A stretch of 61,073 nucleotides of DNA from Halocafeteria seosinensis (Eukaryota > Sar > Bigyra > Bicosoecida), in NCBI GenBank assembly GCA_001687465.1, contig LVLI01000566.1, positions 1-61,073 of the forward strand, read 5' to 3'. The notes under the pieces are model-generated. The model ran no database searches and was not told the origin of the DNA. It saw nothing but the letters and a program-made list of their open reading frames with translations. Of the stretch, positions 9,891 through 23,774 are shown one piece after another. The first letter of the stretch is position 1. Each line of letters starts with the position of its first letter. Made by a program: the position numbers and the translations under genes.

Positions 9891-12800
9891 CTAGTCAAAG
9901 TAGTACTGATAACGGCTGGTTACCTTGCGAGTTGCTTCATCGACTTTAACACAAAAGGAATGCATTGTTCCGTTTTCCAGGCCAACGAAAAGAAGTGTCT
10001 CATTAGCCGCAAACTGCATGCTCGTAACCGGGGCCTCGAAGGGCAATATAGAAGCCATATGCTGTTTGGTACCATGAGCGCTACGCTTCTGGGGAAGAGC
10101 CCCATTAATGCCGAATGTTGAGTGTAATGTCCAAGAGAGAGGATCATACAGAAAGATAAAGTTGTCCGTCGTGCCTACGAACAGTAATTGGCCATCAGTA
10201 GTCCACAAGTAGCATAATGCTTCCCCATGTAACCAGCATGGCGGTGCGAGTCTTCTACCATACTTATTAAACGAGTGAAGGGACCGCGTCAATTCGTCAT
10301 AGGCTGCTATCATTCCACAAGAAGATATTGTTATCCAACTCGAAGACCAGCTGGACACCGACAACCTGGGTGGGTCGTCATTCGCCGCCCTTGCTGAGAA
10401 AGTGTACCGGCACCGGCCGTCTATTAAACCGGAAATGCACACTGTCGATGAACTGTCGATGGACACCACTAGCTTGTTGTACAAATCGATAGATAAAGAA
10501 CAAACCGGATATTTGTGAACATCGATTATAGCAAGCGGTCTCTCAGCAATGGTGCCTCTAAACGCAGGCCATACTTTGATTGTCCCATCCAATGACCCAG
10601 TCGCAACAATGTCCCAGTTCAGAAAATTGACGTCGTCCTGAATTTCTCCAGAAGAGGCTTCATTCTGTTGAGAGGTTGGCGTGGTCGATCCAGCACTATC
10701 CGTCGCTGTCGGATATTGCGGGTCTGAATCGATGGAACTTGGGCGAGCTCTTGGACTGCCTCCCGTGGAATAAAAATCTTTGTCAGTGTTTTCCCCCGCA
10801 ATCATGGAAAATTCGTCGTCATCCATGCTTTGATTTATTGAAAACCTCGGTGATCTCCTGTCTATCGCCGAAGCCTTTCTCGAGGAGGCGATGGAGAGAC
10901 GAGGGCGATCGACATCTCCATACCTCAATCTCTCCGAGGAAACATTCCGCGATTTCTTTCGGTCGTATTCTTGCTCTGCGAAGAGTGACTGTGCCCGAGA
11001 GCGTCGTTGGGAACTAAATGATGATTCACGGTGATGCAGCCGAAAATTTGCACCGTGAGGTACCTGCGAAACTGATGCCCGCGACGGATGGCGAATCATT
11101 CCGAGAAGCGCAATCATGGAACTTCCTCCGACTCCACATAAGGCAAGTGAAACTGTCGCGACACAGCTTACTCTGTCCTCATGACAGATTTTCGTTTGTC
11201 GCGTATTCCCTGTGTGTATCTCAGTCAAAGTCACTTCACCCGGAACGGCACCGCAAGAAACGATACTGTTGCTATACTCGAGCAGGTCAAACATCCAAGA
11301 GCGAGCTGGTAACCCACTGTTGAAATTGTGATCGATAAACTTCCGCCGCACATGAGAGGCTCCTTCGACATCTTCTGGCGACGTGAGTCGGAGGTCTTTC
11401 AGTTGCGATGCTTTCAGTCGCTGGACGCATGGTAAGCTTGCGTCGAACTTAACTGGTAGGTGATTAGCAATGCCAGTTCCAGCGAACGCGTGGTTCCCAA
11501 TGGCGCCACCACTGTCAATTGACACCAAACGTGTGCCTTCGTTTCCCCCAACTCTACCTTTGTCACAGCTTATAGAAAACGAGCGATGAATTTCTTTCGA
11601 CACTCCACAAAGAAAGCTGACAGGCTGGTTATGTAGCTTTACACCAATAAAGGACGAACTCTCTGTAGCCACAGCATGATGAATATTTTCATCTGAATAG
11701 AAGTAGATGTGTGGTGTTACCTGTAGCTGCTCGGCAATGGATAAGGCAAATATAGGAAGCACTATCCTCTGCTCCTTTTTATCGTGGAATCGGCGGTTCG
11801 GATGTTGAAACGGCTGTGGGGAGCTATCAGTGTCAAGGGCACCACCCTTCCGCGGTTCCCGAAGTCCAACCGAGGGTTCCACCGTTTGAAGGCCAACCAC
11901 TGTCCCACTCTCACCTAGCGCTGTCGACACGGGACTACTGCTAAGAAGCGTTTTAATCCGTTCGCTTGCCAATCGTTGTTTTAGGAGCCTTTCCATTAAC
12001 CCACGGTGCTGTAGAGAGCACGGGAATGGTGGAATCCGCTTGACTGGGCTACGATTTAAATGAGTTGCCGGAACGGTCTTACCATAGCAACCAAAAGTCA
12101 ATCTGACCGACTGAGAGCCCACTGGGATGATCAATGGCGTTTCAAGATTGAACTTCTGATGCTTCTGTTCAAACAACACCGGAGGCATCTGTCCGAAGTC
12201 TTCCAAGAGCGACACCAGGGACCAGCAAGTGTTTGGTTTGTGAACCTTCAAATACGGAACTGCATTACTAACTGGGCCAGGATACATGGTATGGGAGAAA
12301 ATGTTGCAATGTTCCACCGCGTCCTGGCTGTGCTGAGGGTGAGAGTCGGGGTGATATGGTCCGCGTTGTTTTGCACCAAATATAAGATCGATCCATAAAT
12401 GCAAGTTTTGCCGAACGTGCATACTTTCCAACGCTGCACGGTTAACCTTAACAAACCGTTCTGGGGACCCGTGGGCCCAAGGTGGCAGGGCAACATCACC
12501 AACTTCATCTCCCATTTGAGTAGTTCCAAAATCTACACTTCTCCCGGCCTCTAAGAACTCCGGACAATAAAAAAATTCAGGCGGTAGCTCTTTCACATCG
12601 CTGGCACTTGTACTGCAACTCCGGAAGGCACTAGCAACGCTTTTGAACTGTCTATCCGGGGTGTCAAGTTTTCCATCATGCAGGTAAATACTATAGGAAA
12701 GAAATGGCTCCATTCGCTGTAAGTACCAGACTACAAACCCAGCATTCAAGTAGTGCGATCCCCAGTGCCATGGCGGACCACTTGTCAGCAAGTCGCCTAG

Positions 12801-15800
12801 TGGATCGAAATCTTCCGGAACTTGTTGTGGTTCACCATTTTCATACTCAGCTTTGCGGCTGTTGTACATCTCCTGGTATGTGTCCTCAAGCATAGAATAT
12901 TTCTCCTGAGCATCGTCTCTTCCTGATCTTGTTTGAGCCCCCATTGGATATGCCAAATCTCGATAGATTGACGGATCCTCCAGGTTGATACTGTTACTTT
13001 CATAATCCTTCAAAACCCAAGGAAAAATGGGATACTGAGAAAGGTCATGATACGTTCTACCAGCTAACCGGTTGAGCCACATCAGATATTCAAAATTTGA
13101 TAGCTGCCCGTGAGTCCACTTGAGCTGCACAGCACTAACTGCCTTCTTTACGTCTTCGGCCAAAATCAACAAGCGCTGGGAGAGAGTTGAATAACTCATA
13201 CAAAGTTGGTTGACGAATGCTTCTCGAGCCTGTGGAAAAGGAAAGGCAAGCATCAGAGACCTCGATTCAGCATCGAAACCACGCTGATAAAATAACTCGA
13301 TTCCCACTGGCTGAAGCATATACATTCGCGCTTCGATAGAAACGATTTTGTCCAGAGAGATCGTGATATCACTCGCAGCCCCCAGTATGTTCTCCTTCAG
13401 TAGCCTGCGGTAAGACTCAACGGTTCCACTCGACAGGCTCGTCAACCGGTTACAGCCACTTTGCAAGTCATCCGCTTTCTTCCTTTTGCCCCAGTGATGT
13501 CGGCCCCAAGCAAATTGCTTGGCAGTGGAATACTCCTGAAGAGTTGTACGGCGAACAACTAAAGCTGTCTGACTGAGCTCCGCAACCATTGTCGTCGTTT
13601 GGAAGGGTCTCACTACCTCGCACATGTGAGAGAACTCCATTCTAGTACCTTCGAGGATCTGGCCAGAACGGTGGACTGCGCGATGTCTCGCTTCATTTAC
13701 ATCCTTTGATTGGCTCTCGTAGAGTCGGGAAGCCTTGGCATAGCAAAGTTTGCCAAAGTCGTTAGTGGCAATGGTAAGGCCACATCGATAAGTCGACACT
13801 CCAAAGAGATCACGATACAACCGGTCAATTGAGACGAGGGAGCTTTCTTGGGAGTGAACACTGACGGTCAATCCTGCTTTCCGTGCCACTCTTGGATACT
13901 CGCCAGTCAACAGATCATTTACTAGCAAGGGTGGGAAAGCGTCGTAGTCTCTGAATTCAGCTGCATAGGTGGTGTGTGAATGAGTTTCCTGATCTCTGAT
14001 GCTGGTATCTGAGCCTCTGGTAATCGAGTCGGACTCCCCCACCGCGAAATTCAATTCCACCAGTTGCTGATCTGCAGTTTCCTCTATTTCTTCCGCACCA
14101 CTTCCCTGCTCCTCTTTTACATCAATGTCAGTTTGTCTCTCACCATCGTTGCAGAGGAGATTCTCGGATGTCCCCTTCTCACTCCCCATTTTACCAGGAT
14201 CCGAGTACCTTCTTTGCTGCAGTAACAAATTCATGTTCCCCAGTACGACTGTAAATGACCAATCGTGCCATGTTTGGTCACGTAACTGTTTCAAGATCAA
14301 CTTGCAACCTCTCTTCCTTCCGGCAACATCGTACACTAGCATTCGGCTTTCACTTTGCACCTCCTCAACAGTGCGAAATACGCCAGAGGTTATCCCTTTG
14401 GAGAATGCAAACTGACGTGTTATGGGAAGAGACAGTTCAGTTCCACGACAGCACAGATAAGTGAACGGGTCAGGAAATTCGCAACGCTTGCAGATTTCAG
14501 TACCACTGCTAGTCATATCAAAACAGCTACTCACAGAGCCGACATAAAAGTATGACCCAGCGTACTTCGAGAGTATCTTTTCGAGTCCATCCCGCTTCGT
14601 CAGGAGCCTTTCGTACGAGAAGCTAGGTGTTTCCGAATATAAACAGGAATTGAAGTCCCTCTTCAAGTTTACCAACTCGGTCGACGAAAGACCATGGCAG
14701 TGTTCAGCATAGCTGAGAAGGTTCTGAAATTCCCGTAGCATTTGTCCCCGGACAGCTCCAGGTTGAACAAGGTGGTGAATGACATTGTCTAAACTCGTTA
14801 ATATCCAGTGCTCACCTAGTTTGCGCGACACGTATGCACCACAATGAAGCATAAGAAACGTAGCGGTAGAATATACCCCTACAGAAACATCCTGGGTATC
14901 CCGAACTGATCGAATCGCCGTCACCGTTTCGTTGACATCTTTCTCCAGAACAGAGGATTTATCGCCTGCCAAGCTGGAGGAGCAGGAAGCAAGGAACCGA
15001 CAACCTATTGTTAATGTCAAACGGGGGAGATTTCGCAAGCTGGAGACAGTGACAGCAGTTGCCGTTCGTAGCCAACAGAGGGCACTTCGGGTGACGTTGC
15101 CCTGGACAATTGGCCATTCGCGCTCGTGGTCTCCCCTCGGGTGACTCTTGGTGAGTTCCCCAAACGGTCCCCATAACAGTGACCATAGCAATTCCGCTTT
15201 CATTGTGATCGTAGACGGTGAATCGGACTCATGATACTTTCGAGTCGCTACTAGCTCCGAGAAACCCCGCAGAATGGTATCACAGTTGCCAGGCAGCTTC
15301 ACTCCGCAATTTAAACACTCAGATACACTCAGTTCCACATCCCCCTTGATAAGGTGAAGGAACACCGTACGTAAAAGAGATCGATAAGCAGGATCTCTTA
15401 TCTGTCTCAGGACGTTATTAATCAATGGCAATACTCTATCCATCGGAACGTCTCGCGTGTGGACCCATGTCATCTGGTGCTCTTGCGACAGGAGCATAAT
15501 ACGTATCACTAGCAACATCAAAGGTAAAATAACTTGCAGGTCAAATTTTGCGGAACGGGAGATTGTGACTTCTAAAAGTGCTAGAAATTCGTTTAACGTA
15601 GACCTAGCGGGAAATGCTGGACGCTGTCCTACCTCAACCGCACCAAGTCTCCCAGACTCACTGCAAGTTCGCCTACGTCCGACACTTTGTCCCGCAACAT
15701 TTTCCCCAGTAACCGCATAAGGCTTCTTCTTTGGTGTTGCTATCACGCTAGTCTTAGCATGCATCGCTCCTGTCTTGTGGTTGGCCGTACTTCCATGAGA

Positions 15801-18800
15801 AAAGCCGTCCAACATGACGTCCCGTGAGATAGACTGTCTTCCCGAACCACTGCTCGCTCGAAGGCGGGTGCCCTGAGATTCCCTAGCTGAGGATACAGAT
15901 CGCCGATGAGTGTACTTAGCAGTAGGTAAACCCGTGTTGCTGCGCTTATTGCGGGAAGTTGTATTCGAGATAGAATTAGCGGCAGAATTTACGGACATAG
16001 GTTTCAACGATCGACGATCCGCTCGGCAAACCATCTGTTCCCTTAACCACTGTGCATATTCCCGGCAGCCCATGCTACACAATAGAATACAGCTACTACA
16101 GCACAGAATCTCACGGGAAATCGTTAATGGAACTTTGGACGAATTCATCAAGGAAGCCACATGGAGCTTTAACGAACGTAACAAAACATCCAATATGGTT
16201 GAAATTAGTTTGAACAGTTTTTCCATTGTACCTGCAGTCTGCTCCGAAGACAGTGCTAATGCTATCAGGTAAGAAACATCGCGAATATAGTCCATTGTAC
16301 CAATGCTTTTTGCGTGCCCAAGCTCCACTGATTTAAACAAATGGCTCACCAAGTCCGGTGTCAGGAGGTCCACAAACCATGGAGCGTTTTGTTTTGTGCA
16401 CAATTGTAAAAGATTAGCCATTATCAAGTTTTTGACATCCGGAGGATATCGCAGAAATCTCTTGTAGCTTCCCATCGCTGCCTCAATGAGGCTCCGATAG
16501 AACGGTTTAATTCCCTCAACACTCTGTTTACGCAATAAACTAAAAATATCCCGACAAAGTCTTCCATCATCATTAGTCACCATCTCCCGAAGCATGAAGA
16601 AGCCTTTGGAATAGACCGCATCGTATGACGATCTCCGATACATCTCATTCCGCAAGGGTTCCCATATCCTCTCTTCGAGAATGCTGTACGAATCACCAGA
16701 CCCGTTGGCATGGATTAGCTCTAGCATGCGCGTGACGTCCATGCTACGAACAGTCTCCCGGCTTGCAGCAGTCAAGACAAACATTCCAGTAGAAGACAAA
16801 GACGAAGTACGGGTCCCAGGGTCCTGATTAGACGGGTAGGCATTCACCAGTAATAACGATTCATCTTTATCCCTATTGGTAACATCGTGGTGGCTATAGT
16901 CCCCGCCGTCCATCATCAAGCACCGAAGTAAACCATCTGAAGACAACAACCCATGGCTCTGTAAGCAGTGTTCATTTGGCTCAGCAAGTAACAGCGAACT
17001 ACACAGCGACGCTTGACGTAGTGCCCCGTAGAAAGAGTCTCTAGGATACCCAACACGTTGTTCCTCGCCGAGTGACTCCAAAGATAAATCCAAGTCACCA
17101 AAAAGCAGTGTCCTCTCCAGAAGCCAATCCCCATGCGAGAAAGGCTGAGACTGGGAGCAGCGGGTCCTTCCCAAGCTGCAATGTAGTTTCTGCTGTACTT
17201 CTTTATCAGAAACAGCAAATGAATGGTTGATGTAGCTGTTGCTGTTTACCCAGCAGTACACACTTATTCCTTGACCATCTCGTTTTTTGGACCGCTTATC
17301 TCCGCCCAGGTTGTGGACCAAGTATATCTTAACATGATTCCAACGGCCAGGAAGCATGCTACCTTTCAACACTCCCTTACTCTCCCCCTGACGTTTTTCT
17401 CCCACGTGATACATGAGTACTACTTCGTTGGACAAGTCCACAGTATTCCGTTGCAAAACTAGCTCTACACGAAATGACCAACTAGCCTGTGAGATCGTCG
17501 CCACGGAGACGGAGCAAATCTTACGGTCAAGGAACAAAAACGCTTCCGGTATGCGCATCTTGAATGAGAGGCCGAGTTTGTCGAAGCTGGCGGTATCGAC
17601 GACGTTATCACAAAGCAAACAAGGGGATGTACCCACACGAGTCAGCATACCAACGGAGGTGGGCTCACTTCTGTTGCTTTCCGTGAAAATCACAGGCTTA
17701 GAGTCTATCAGCGCCAGAGCCGATCCCGTACGTCCCGTACTCTCGTAAAACTGTCTCACACAGTTCCAGAAACAATTCCTTTCGTTATATCTCGGAAAGC
17801 AGGAAGCATGCTCAAACAGAAGTGTTAAGAGCTCATCCGCCGCGGAACGCAATGTTGTATATCCAGAAGCGCTATCGGTTGCGTGTTGTCTCGAGACAGC
17901 ACTGCAGAACAAGCCGGTCAAGGTATACACTGTCCTTTTCGATACATGTATTAATTTGAAAGCATTATGAAATGCAAACACATTGCTCTTACTCCCGAAA
18001 AGCAGTAGTTTCAGTTCTGATAAGAATTCAGCAAGTAGGGAATCAAAACCATCCGGCCCGCTGCCAGAGAATGCCAGCCTAGAAATCAGAACCATCAGTA
18101 GGTCTATAACGTCGACGTCCCGCAGGAAGTTGTGTCCAACGTATGCTTTGTCGAACGCTAAGTTTAGCATTAGTTTCAAATCTAGGTGTTGTAGAACACT
18201 TTCTACTAGGGACGCAGCTGAGTGCAATCGCTCCATTTCGACGCACAGAGAAGATAACTGGCCCTTAAATGCCTGTGTAATGTCCGCATTCAGACGATTG
18301 CGAGATATTGATTCTGAAGAACTAAATAGATTGAAGATAGTGAGGGCACTGCTGAAGGCGTTTCCAGCACTCAAGAAAAACGTGTCCAAGGCATTGACTT
18401 CCCCACTTGCTGACAGCGCCATAGAGAGAGAAGAAAGCAAATTATCCAGGAAACGAGACGTTTCTCTCCTGAGCGTATCCAACTTTTCGTCGCTAGCAAA
18501 CGCATGTGTTGCCGGTGTAGTCTCAAAACATTTACTAAATAATTTTAGCTCCTCAAAAACGGATACAAACTGATGAAACACAGACAACTCTTTCTTTCCC
18601 TTCTTAAAGTACAACGAAAGCAAGTCAGCAGATAAAGATAGCTTCGCCACGGCCACTTCAACCACGAAATACGGATCCACCTTGCATGCATTTTGCAATA
18701 AGGTAGAAAGCAACTCAAAACCGTTATCCTGTGTTCGCGTGACATACTGTAGTGACTGCCCTGCGTTCCCAAGCACATTAAATTTTCGTAGAAGCTCCAA

Positions 18801-21800
18801 TACCCCAGATGAGTCATAGAGACTTTCCAGTGCAACCATCAGCACACCGCGGTTGCGAGGGGGCTCATAATACAGCATCCACGCATCTGAAGAAGAAACA
18901 GCATCCTCGGAGGAAAAGAGACCGGCGTCACCAACCTTACCACTTTTTAGCGGTATCAACATGGAAGAATGCAGCTTCCATGATAAAATTTGTTTAGCCC
19001 TAATCAAGGATTTTAGCTCGTAAGACAACCATTTTTCGAGTCGGGCGTGAGAGAGATTATAAGAAACGTAGCGTGACATTGCTACGTAAGTGGAGACGAA
19101 CTTTGTAAGGCTTTTAAACGAAGCATATTCCTTTTCTTCTGGATAGCGCTGATATGAATTGTCTGTTCTGTATGTGGAGCCCAAATGCGATGCCTCACTG
19201 CTTCCGAACATGTTCCGTGGAAGATCATTTGCATTCAGTAATCCGACGAGGGTACGGTGAAAATCGGAGGAGAAAGTAGGCCTATCTCCACCTCCAGCAC
19301 TTACTTCTGCCCGCGGAGCAAAGTAATCGAAGTCGATGAATGCAGGGACTCCGAGAAGTCTAACGAAGCAACATCGTGAAGCTTCTCCGGGTGGCGGGAA
19401 GAGCTTTCTTAGCATGTCCTGCGAGACGCCATTCCACCTAAGATCAGCTTGCTTAGCATCAGCAAGACATAAATAGGGGAGCCATGAACCACTCTCTGAA
19501 GCAGACTGGTCGTTTCGCAGAGATCCCCGAAATGAAGCAATACAGTGTTCCAATCCCCTTATAGAGCACTGCAGCTGGGTTACCTTTGGCGATAAAAGAT
19601 ATAGAACGAGATGCGTTAGCTCTAACCACCAATCTTCCTCATACATCAACATGTCAAGCAATTGCAAAAACGAGGTGAGACACTCAGGGAACATTTCCAC
19701 GCTTTCCGCGTGGGAGCAAACCGTCAGCAGCACGCGAAGCAGCATATTAGATAGAATGGGGGCTCGGTCTCTATGCAAACTGACATGAGTCAATCCATTC
19801 ACAGGTAGTTCCCCGAAAAGTTGCGAGCATGATACAGTATACTGTTTGATCGCATCAAAACTCCTTTCCAAAAACCTCTCAATACGGGTGATGGATGCTT
19901 TTGTTTGTACAAAGTACCCACTGAAAATAAACGAGGCCATCACCGTTGGGGCCAAATGTCTATCATGGATGTCCCTTATGCAGGCAGCACTTATAACATA
20001 CTCGGTTCGAGTGTCACCAAGGATTTTGGAGAGAACATCAAAGAGCGGCTCCCAGTGACCGTGCTCTACGCAAGTGAGCGGAGTCAAAGCCGACGCGTTG
20101 CACAAGTGATGCAATATGCTAAGATAGCAGATAAGCGCAAGCTCCTCGTTACCAACAGCGATTTCAATCGATTCCATCGATCTGTAGCATCCTATAATCT
20201 TTCCCACAACCTCATATACTGTTTCGTTCAAGACTTTTATGCCGTTAAAAGAAGAGCTGCACCCGGCCAAGGGCTCGACTACCGTTGACACGGCCATTTG
20301 AAGTACAATACCTCTAATGGTATCAACATCAGCCACTTGTTCTGCAGCGTTAGGAATCAAGCATGCTGCCAGCCTGCAGAACGATCCGTGTGAATCTCGG
20401 CAAGTATCAAATATAGACGTTACTCCATCGAATCCCTGCTGCAGGATTTTATCGATTAGGCGTATCTTCCAACCGCTTGTGGAGCATTCCACTATAACCG
20501 AATTATAAGCCGGATTTTTCCGAAAAAGCATGCTGGCGATTCCACCACAAAGCTTTAGATTTGCCAGCAACATACCGATGCATGGAACAAGTGAAGACAG
20601 ACATCGAGGATTGATTGTTTGCACAATGTCGCAAAGATATAGCTTAAACGTTCGGCAAGCATCATACAAGATGTCAGAGCGGAACCCCTCGGCGATGGAC
20701 CCCAGAGCAGGATCTTCACCAGTGTCCCCTCCCGCACAGTCCAGCTGATCTGTCAGCCTCGTCAGGATGTCCAAGTGGCTCAAGCAAAATGCTTGCGTAA
20801 GGAAGAGCAACGAATATACATTCGGATCAACGCAGTCTGCACGCTCCACTTCTTGTAGATACATGTCTCCACATACACAAAATACATCCAAAAGCACTTG
20901 AAGCATTCTAGGGTTCGAAGCAAAGCCTATCAGGGTCGGATAATCATGACCAGACCAATCGACTCTAAGTTGGATACTACGGGAATCAGCGAACTGTTCA
21001 CGTGCAGGTATCCGATCGCAATCGCGAACGGTGCCACCTACGACTGCTGATAGAAAGAAGTCACTTTCAGGAATACCAGTATCTCCTTGGTCCGGCTTCT
21101 CTAAGCGTTTTTTCATTTGTTCACGATACAATGACGCTTGCCATTGACCTATTACCCTATCTTCTGCCTCGTTCAAGAAGGAACATTCGGAAGGATGTTG
21201 AGTGACGCACTGGAAAATACTCGTGGGCGCACCGACGAGAATACTTCCCAAGAGTAGAAACTTTAAGATTGCGAGCTCCAAATTCCTGACAATAACAGCG
21301 TTACGGCATCGTTCTGCGTTCATTTCGTCGCGGAGCCACTGTGGCAGCACCTTGAGGAAACTCAGCAGATGGTGTAAAAGCAACTTGCTACTGAGGATTT
21401 CACGATTGCGTCTCTCCGTACACAGAGCAATTAAACATTCTTGCAAACTACGCATGCAGCTAAACCAATCTTCACAACCCGGCCTGGACGTAGACGTCCT
21501 CGGCAATTCAAATTCGAGCAGATTGCTTTCGGGACCCAACGGCCTTTCATCGGGACGGTGTCCCAAAACCCGTAAAGACTGGACGTAAAACATCAAGAAC
21601 TAATGATTTTATTGTTAGTGCAGCAACAAACCGTTTCCTTGGTAACTTACCAGTAACAACGCCTCCACAGTTGAGTCTGAAAGTACGGGCAAGACTTGCG
21701 TACTCGTTTCAGATGCTTGATCTTGAATCGCCTCACAAAGCGCGGAAATCTGCATAACCATAGCCGTAAAAGAGAAACATTCACAACAGTTTTCGAACTA

Positions 21801-22404
21801 AATTAACCATGAATCGCCGATCCACAAATTCACATACGGTCTCATAAGTTGCTGCACTGCCTCTCTCCTTATTCTGCCACAAACTCTGCGCCAGCGAAAC
21901 GACGCGGGCGTTCTCGGGAATCTCACCTCCACTAGCAGCGGGAGCTGCTGGAGTGGACGTACTGTCCATGGCCTCACTGCAGAGCCGTGTAATACAGCAA
22001 TATGTGGGCAATTTAGTCTCTGCACAGAGATTCCATAAGAACGTACCGACTCCCTCCTTGGTGTGGGTCTTCAGTGCTCATGTTCGGAGACCATGGGAGG
22101 CATGCGATAGGGCATCCACGGCTTCAACGAAGCAAACCTGCTGAAATGGTAGAATAAGAGCCATATAGTTGACTATATTGGCGTGAGTTCCTCGCTGTTT
22201 CCACTTGTCCAAGCAAGTTCTCTTTCCCCTCTCTGAGCGTCGTATAGTCTCCTTTTCACCACCGCCATCAAGCTCATCTCGATCCCATCCACACGTACTA
22301 GGATATGAAACCCAGGTAAATGTTAACACTGCCCTTTCTAACGCGTATACGTCGAAAAAGACTCTCGGATCCTCCCCACAAAGAGCTGACGGAAAGATTG
22401 ACAT
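9891..22404 (-). CDS. Giant BEACH-WD40 domain protein
   Basis: Scaffold of the BEACH family (LYST, neurobeachin, WDFY3, Dictyostelium LvsA), which acts in membrane trafficking, lysosome biogenesis or autophagy. The model has four exons: 22404-22138, 22068-21799, 21749-21651 and 21599-9891. Introns are 69, 49 and 51 nt, all in phase, giving about 4114 residues. The donor of the second intron is an atypical GTTCGA. The first ATG (MSIFPSALCGEDPR) lies in a frame that is open further upstream, so another 5' exon is possible. A concanavalin-like segment lies near the middle (RWNHVKIYLVHNLGG). The BEACH core is at about residues 3040-3340, with WTHGQLSNFEYLMWLNRLAG, ELPPEFFYCPEFL and LHLWIDLIFGAKQRG. 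C-terminal WD40 repeats begin near residue 3870 (ATGSLDGTIKVW). No FYVE finger is seen, which argues against a strict WDFY3 orthologue. Nearly all coding sequence is one 11.7-kb exon. Confidence 0.95.
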
Positions 22405-22636
22405 CTTGAAGTTAGTCCTTAATTCAAGGAACGCAAGCTTGGGACGGGGGAGGAATTAGCCCCCAGTGGCTAGTTGAAGGATACGAAGAGAATTGCCACG
22501 AAGATGAATTTTAGTTGCCAAGGTTTGGAGCTTTGGGTGGTGAACGAGCGGGTCTAACGCCGCATCCCAGCCACTGAGTGAAGTAGCAACGGATCACATA
22601 CACAACATTGGAGATTAATTAGCACTGAAACGCATC

Positions 22637-23758
22637 ATGGGACACGTATGTTCCTGGAGCGTATACTTTGGCATACTGTTGCTCACGTATCTTGGAGTTA
22701 CACGGGCATGGGCAGACGAGAATCGGGATGAAGACGGCTCCCTAGTGCCTCATGAAGAGACAGACGACTTTATGGAAGCGTTCAGGCACCCTTCCATGCA
22801 ACATGTAGACCCCTTCAGTTACAAAAAGTTTATAAATGGAAGCAAAACATACGTCGGCATCTTCTACAGTCCAAAACTACCGCATTGGGAAACATGGAAA
22901 CCTCTAGTATACAAGTTAGCCGAATTCTACGATGACTACCCCAATGTCAAACTAGCTCTTGGGAATTGTCACAAATACAGGAGATTCATGACTGATTTTA
23001 GTTTCAGGGCGCTTCCTAGTATTCATATGTTCATTGAAAATGTTAGAGGTGCATATCCCCTGGAGATCAAGTACAATCCCAACGATACCGCTCTTGACTA
23101 CATAAAGCACATTGAGCGTCTAAGAATCAAGGGAGCAAACCCGTTTGACGATACCAGGGGCATTCTTCAGAAGACCGCACTCGCGGTGGTCCAGCAGGAA
23201 AATGCCAGGATAAAGGAACTGCTTGAGAAACGGGAGTGGAAACGCCAAAACTCTTCTACCAATGCTACGGCAGAAGCTGAAGGCAATAGCACAGAAACGG
23301 AAGTCAAGGAAGACGGCAATAGTACGCAAAGTGGATCCATTAGTGATACAGAAAGCGGGTTAAACCAACAAAATGTCAATGCAAGTTCTACGGAGTCCAA
23401 TGCATCCTTCGTTCCAAGCGCAAATGTCACACTGCTACAGATAGAGTCCAATAGGACATGGGAAAATGTGCTTATCACCGCCGACCTGCTGATTGAGGAT
23501 TTAAAAGTACGCTTGGATAGAGCGAAATTCATTCGAGACACTCTACTCCCCGGAATGAGAAACGAAGGCTACGGGTTCGCGGCAGAGCAACTCAATTACA
23601 GGTTGTCCGCTCTCTTTGGAGCGACAGTGAAACAATTTGTGGACGAAAGCAAAAGAGACAATCTGCTCATGGAAATCTCAACATTACAGCCTCTTGTAGA
23701 GGAATTCATTAGAGCATCATACGCCGACGCAGCCAGCAAGAATCCTGGTCCTAGTTAA
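22637..23758 (+). CDS. Secreted thioredoxin-fold protein lacking the CxxC site
   Basis: Single exon, 373 residues, ATG at 22637. The N-terminus (WSVYFGILLLTYLGVTRAWA) is a clear signal peptide. Residues about 60-165 resemble a PDI or thioredoxin domain: a beta-strand TYVGIFYSP, then KLAEFYDDYPNVKLALGNCH, then the cis-proline region FRALPSIHMFIENVRG. At the place of the usual WCGHC the sequence is SPKLPHWETW, so the redox cysteines are missing. About ten N-glycosylation sequons (NGS, NDT, NST, NAS, NVT, NRT) support passage through the ER. The C-terminal 100 residues are helical. No KDEL-type retention signal is present (the end is NPGPS). A non-redox ER or surface chaperone-like role is inference. 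Confidence 0.8.
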   Translation: MGHVCSWSVYFGILLLTYLGVTRAWADENRDEDGSLVPHEETDDFMEAFRHPSMQHVDPFSYKKFINGSKTYVGIFYSPKLPHWETWKPLVYKLAEFYDDYPNVKLALGNCHKYRRFMTDFSFRALPSIHMFIENVRGAYPLEIKYNPNDTALDYIKHIERLRIKGANPFDDTRGILQKTALAVVQQENARIKELLEKREWKRQNSSTNATAEAEGNSTETEVKEDGNSTQSGSISDTESGLNQQNVNASSTESNASFVPSANVTLLQIESNRTWENVLITADLLIEDLKVRLDRAKFIRDTLLPGMRNEGYGFAAEQLNYRLSALFGATVKQFVDESKRDNLLMEISTLQPLVEEFIRASYADAASKNPGPS

Positions 23759-23774
23759 TAGCACGGAAATGGCC

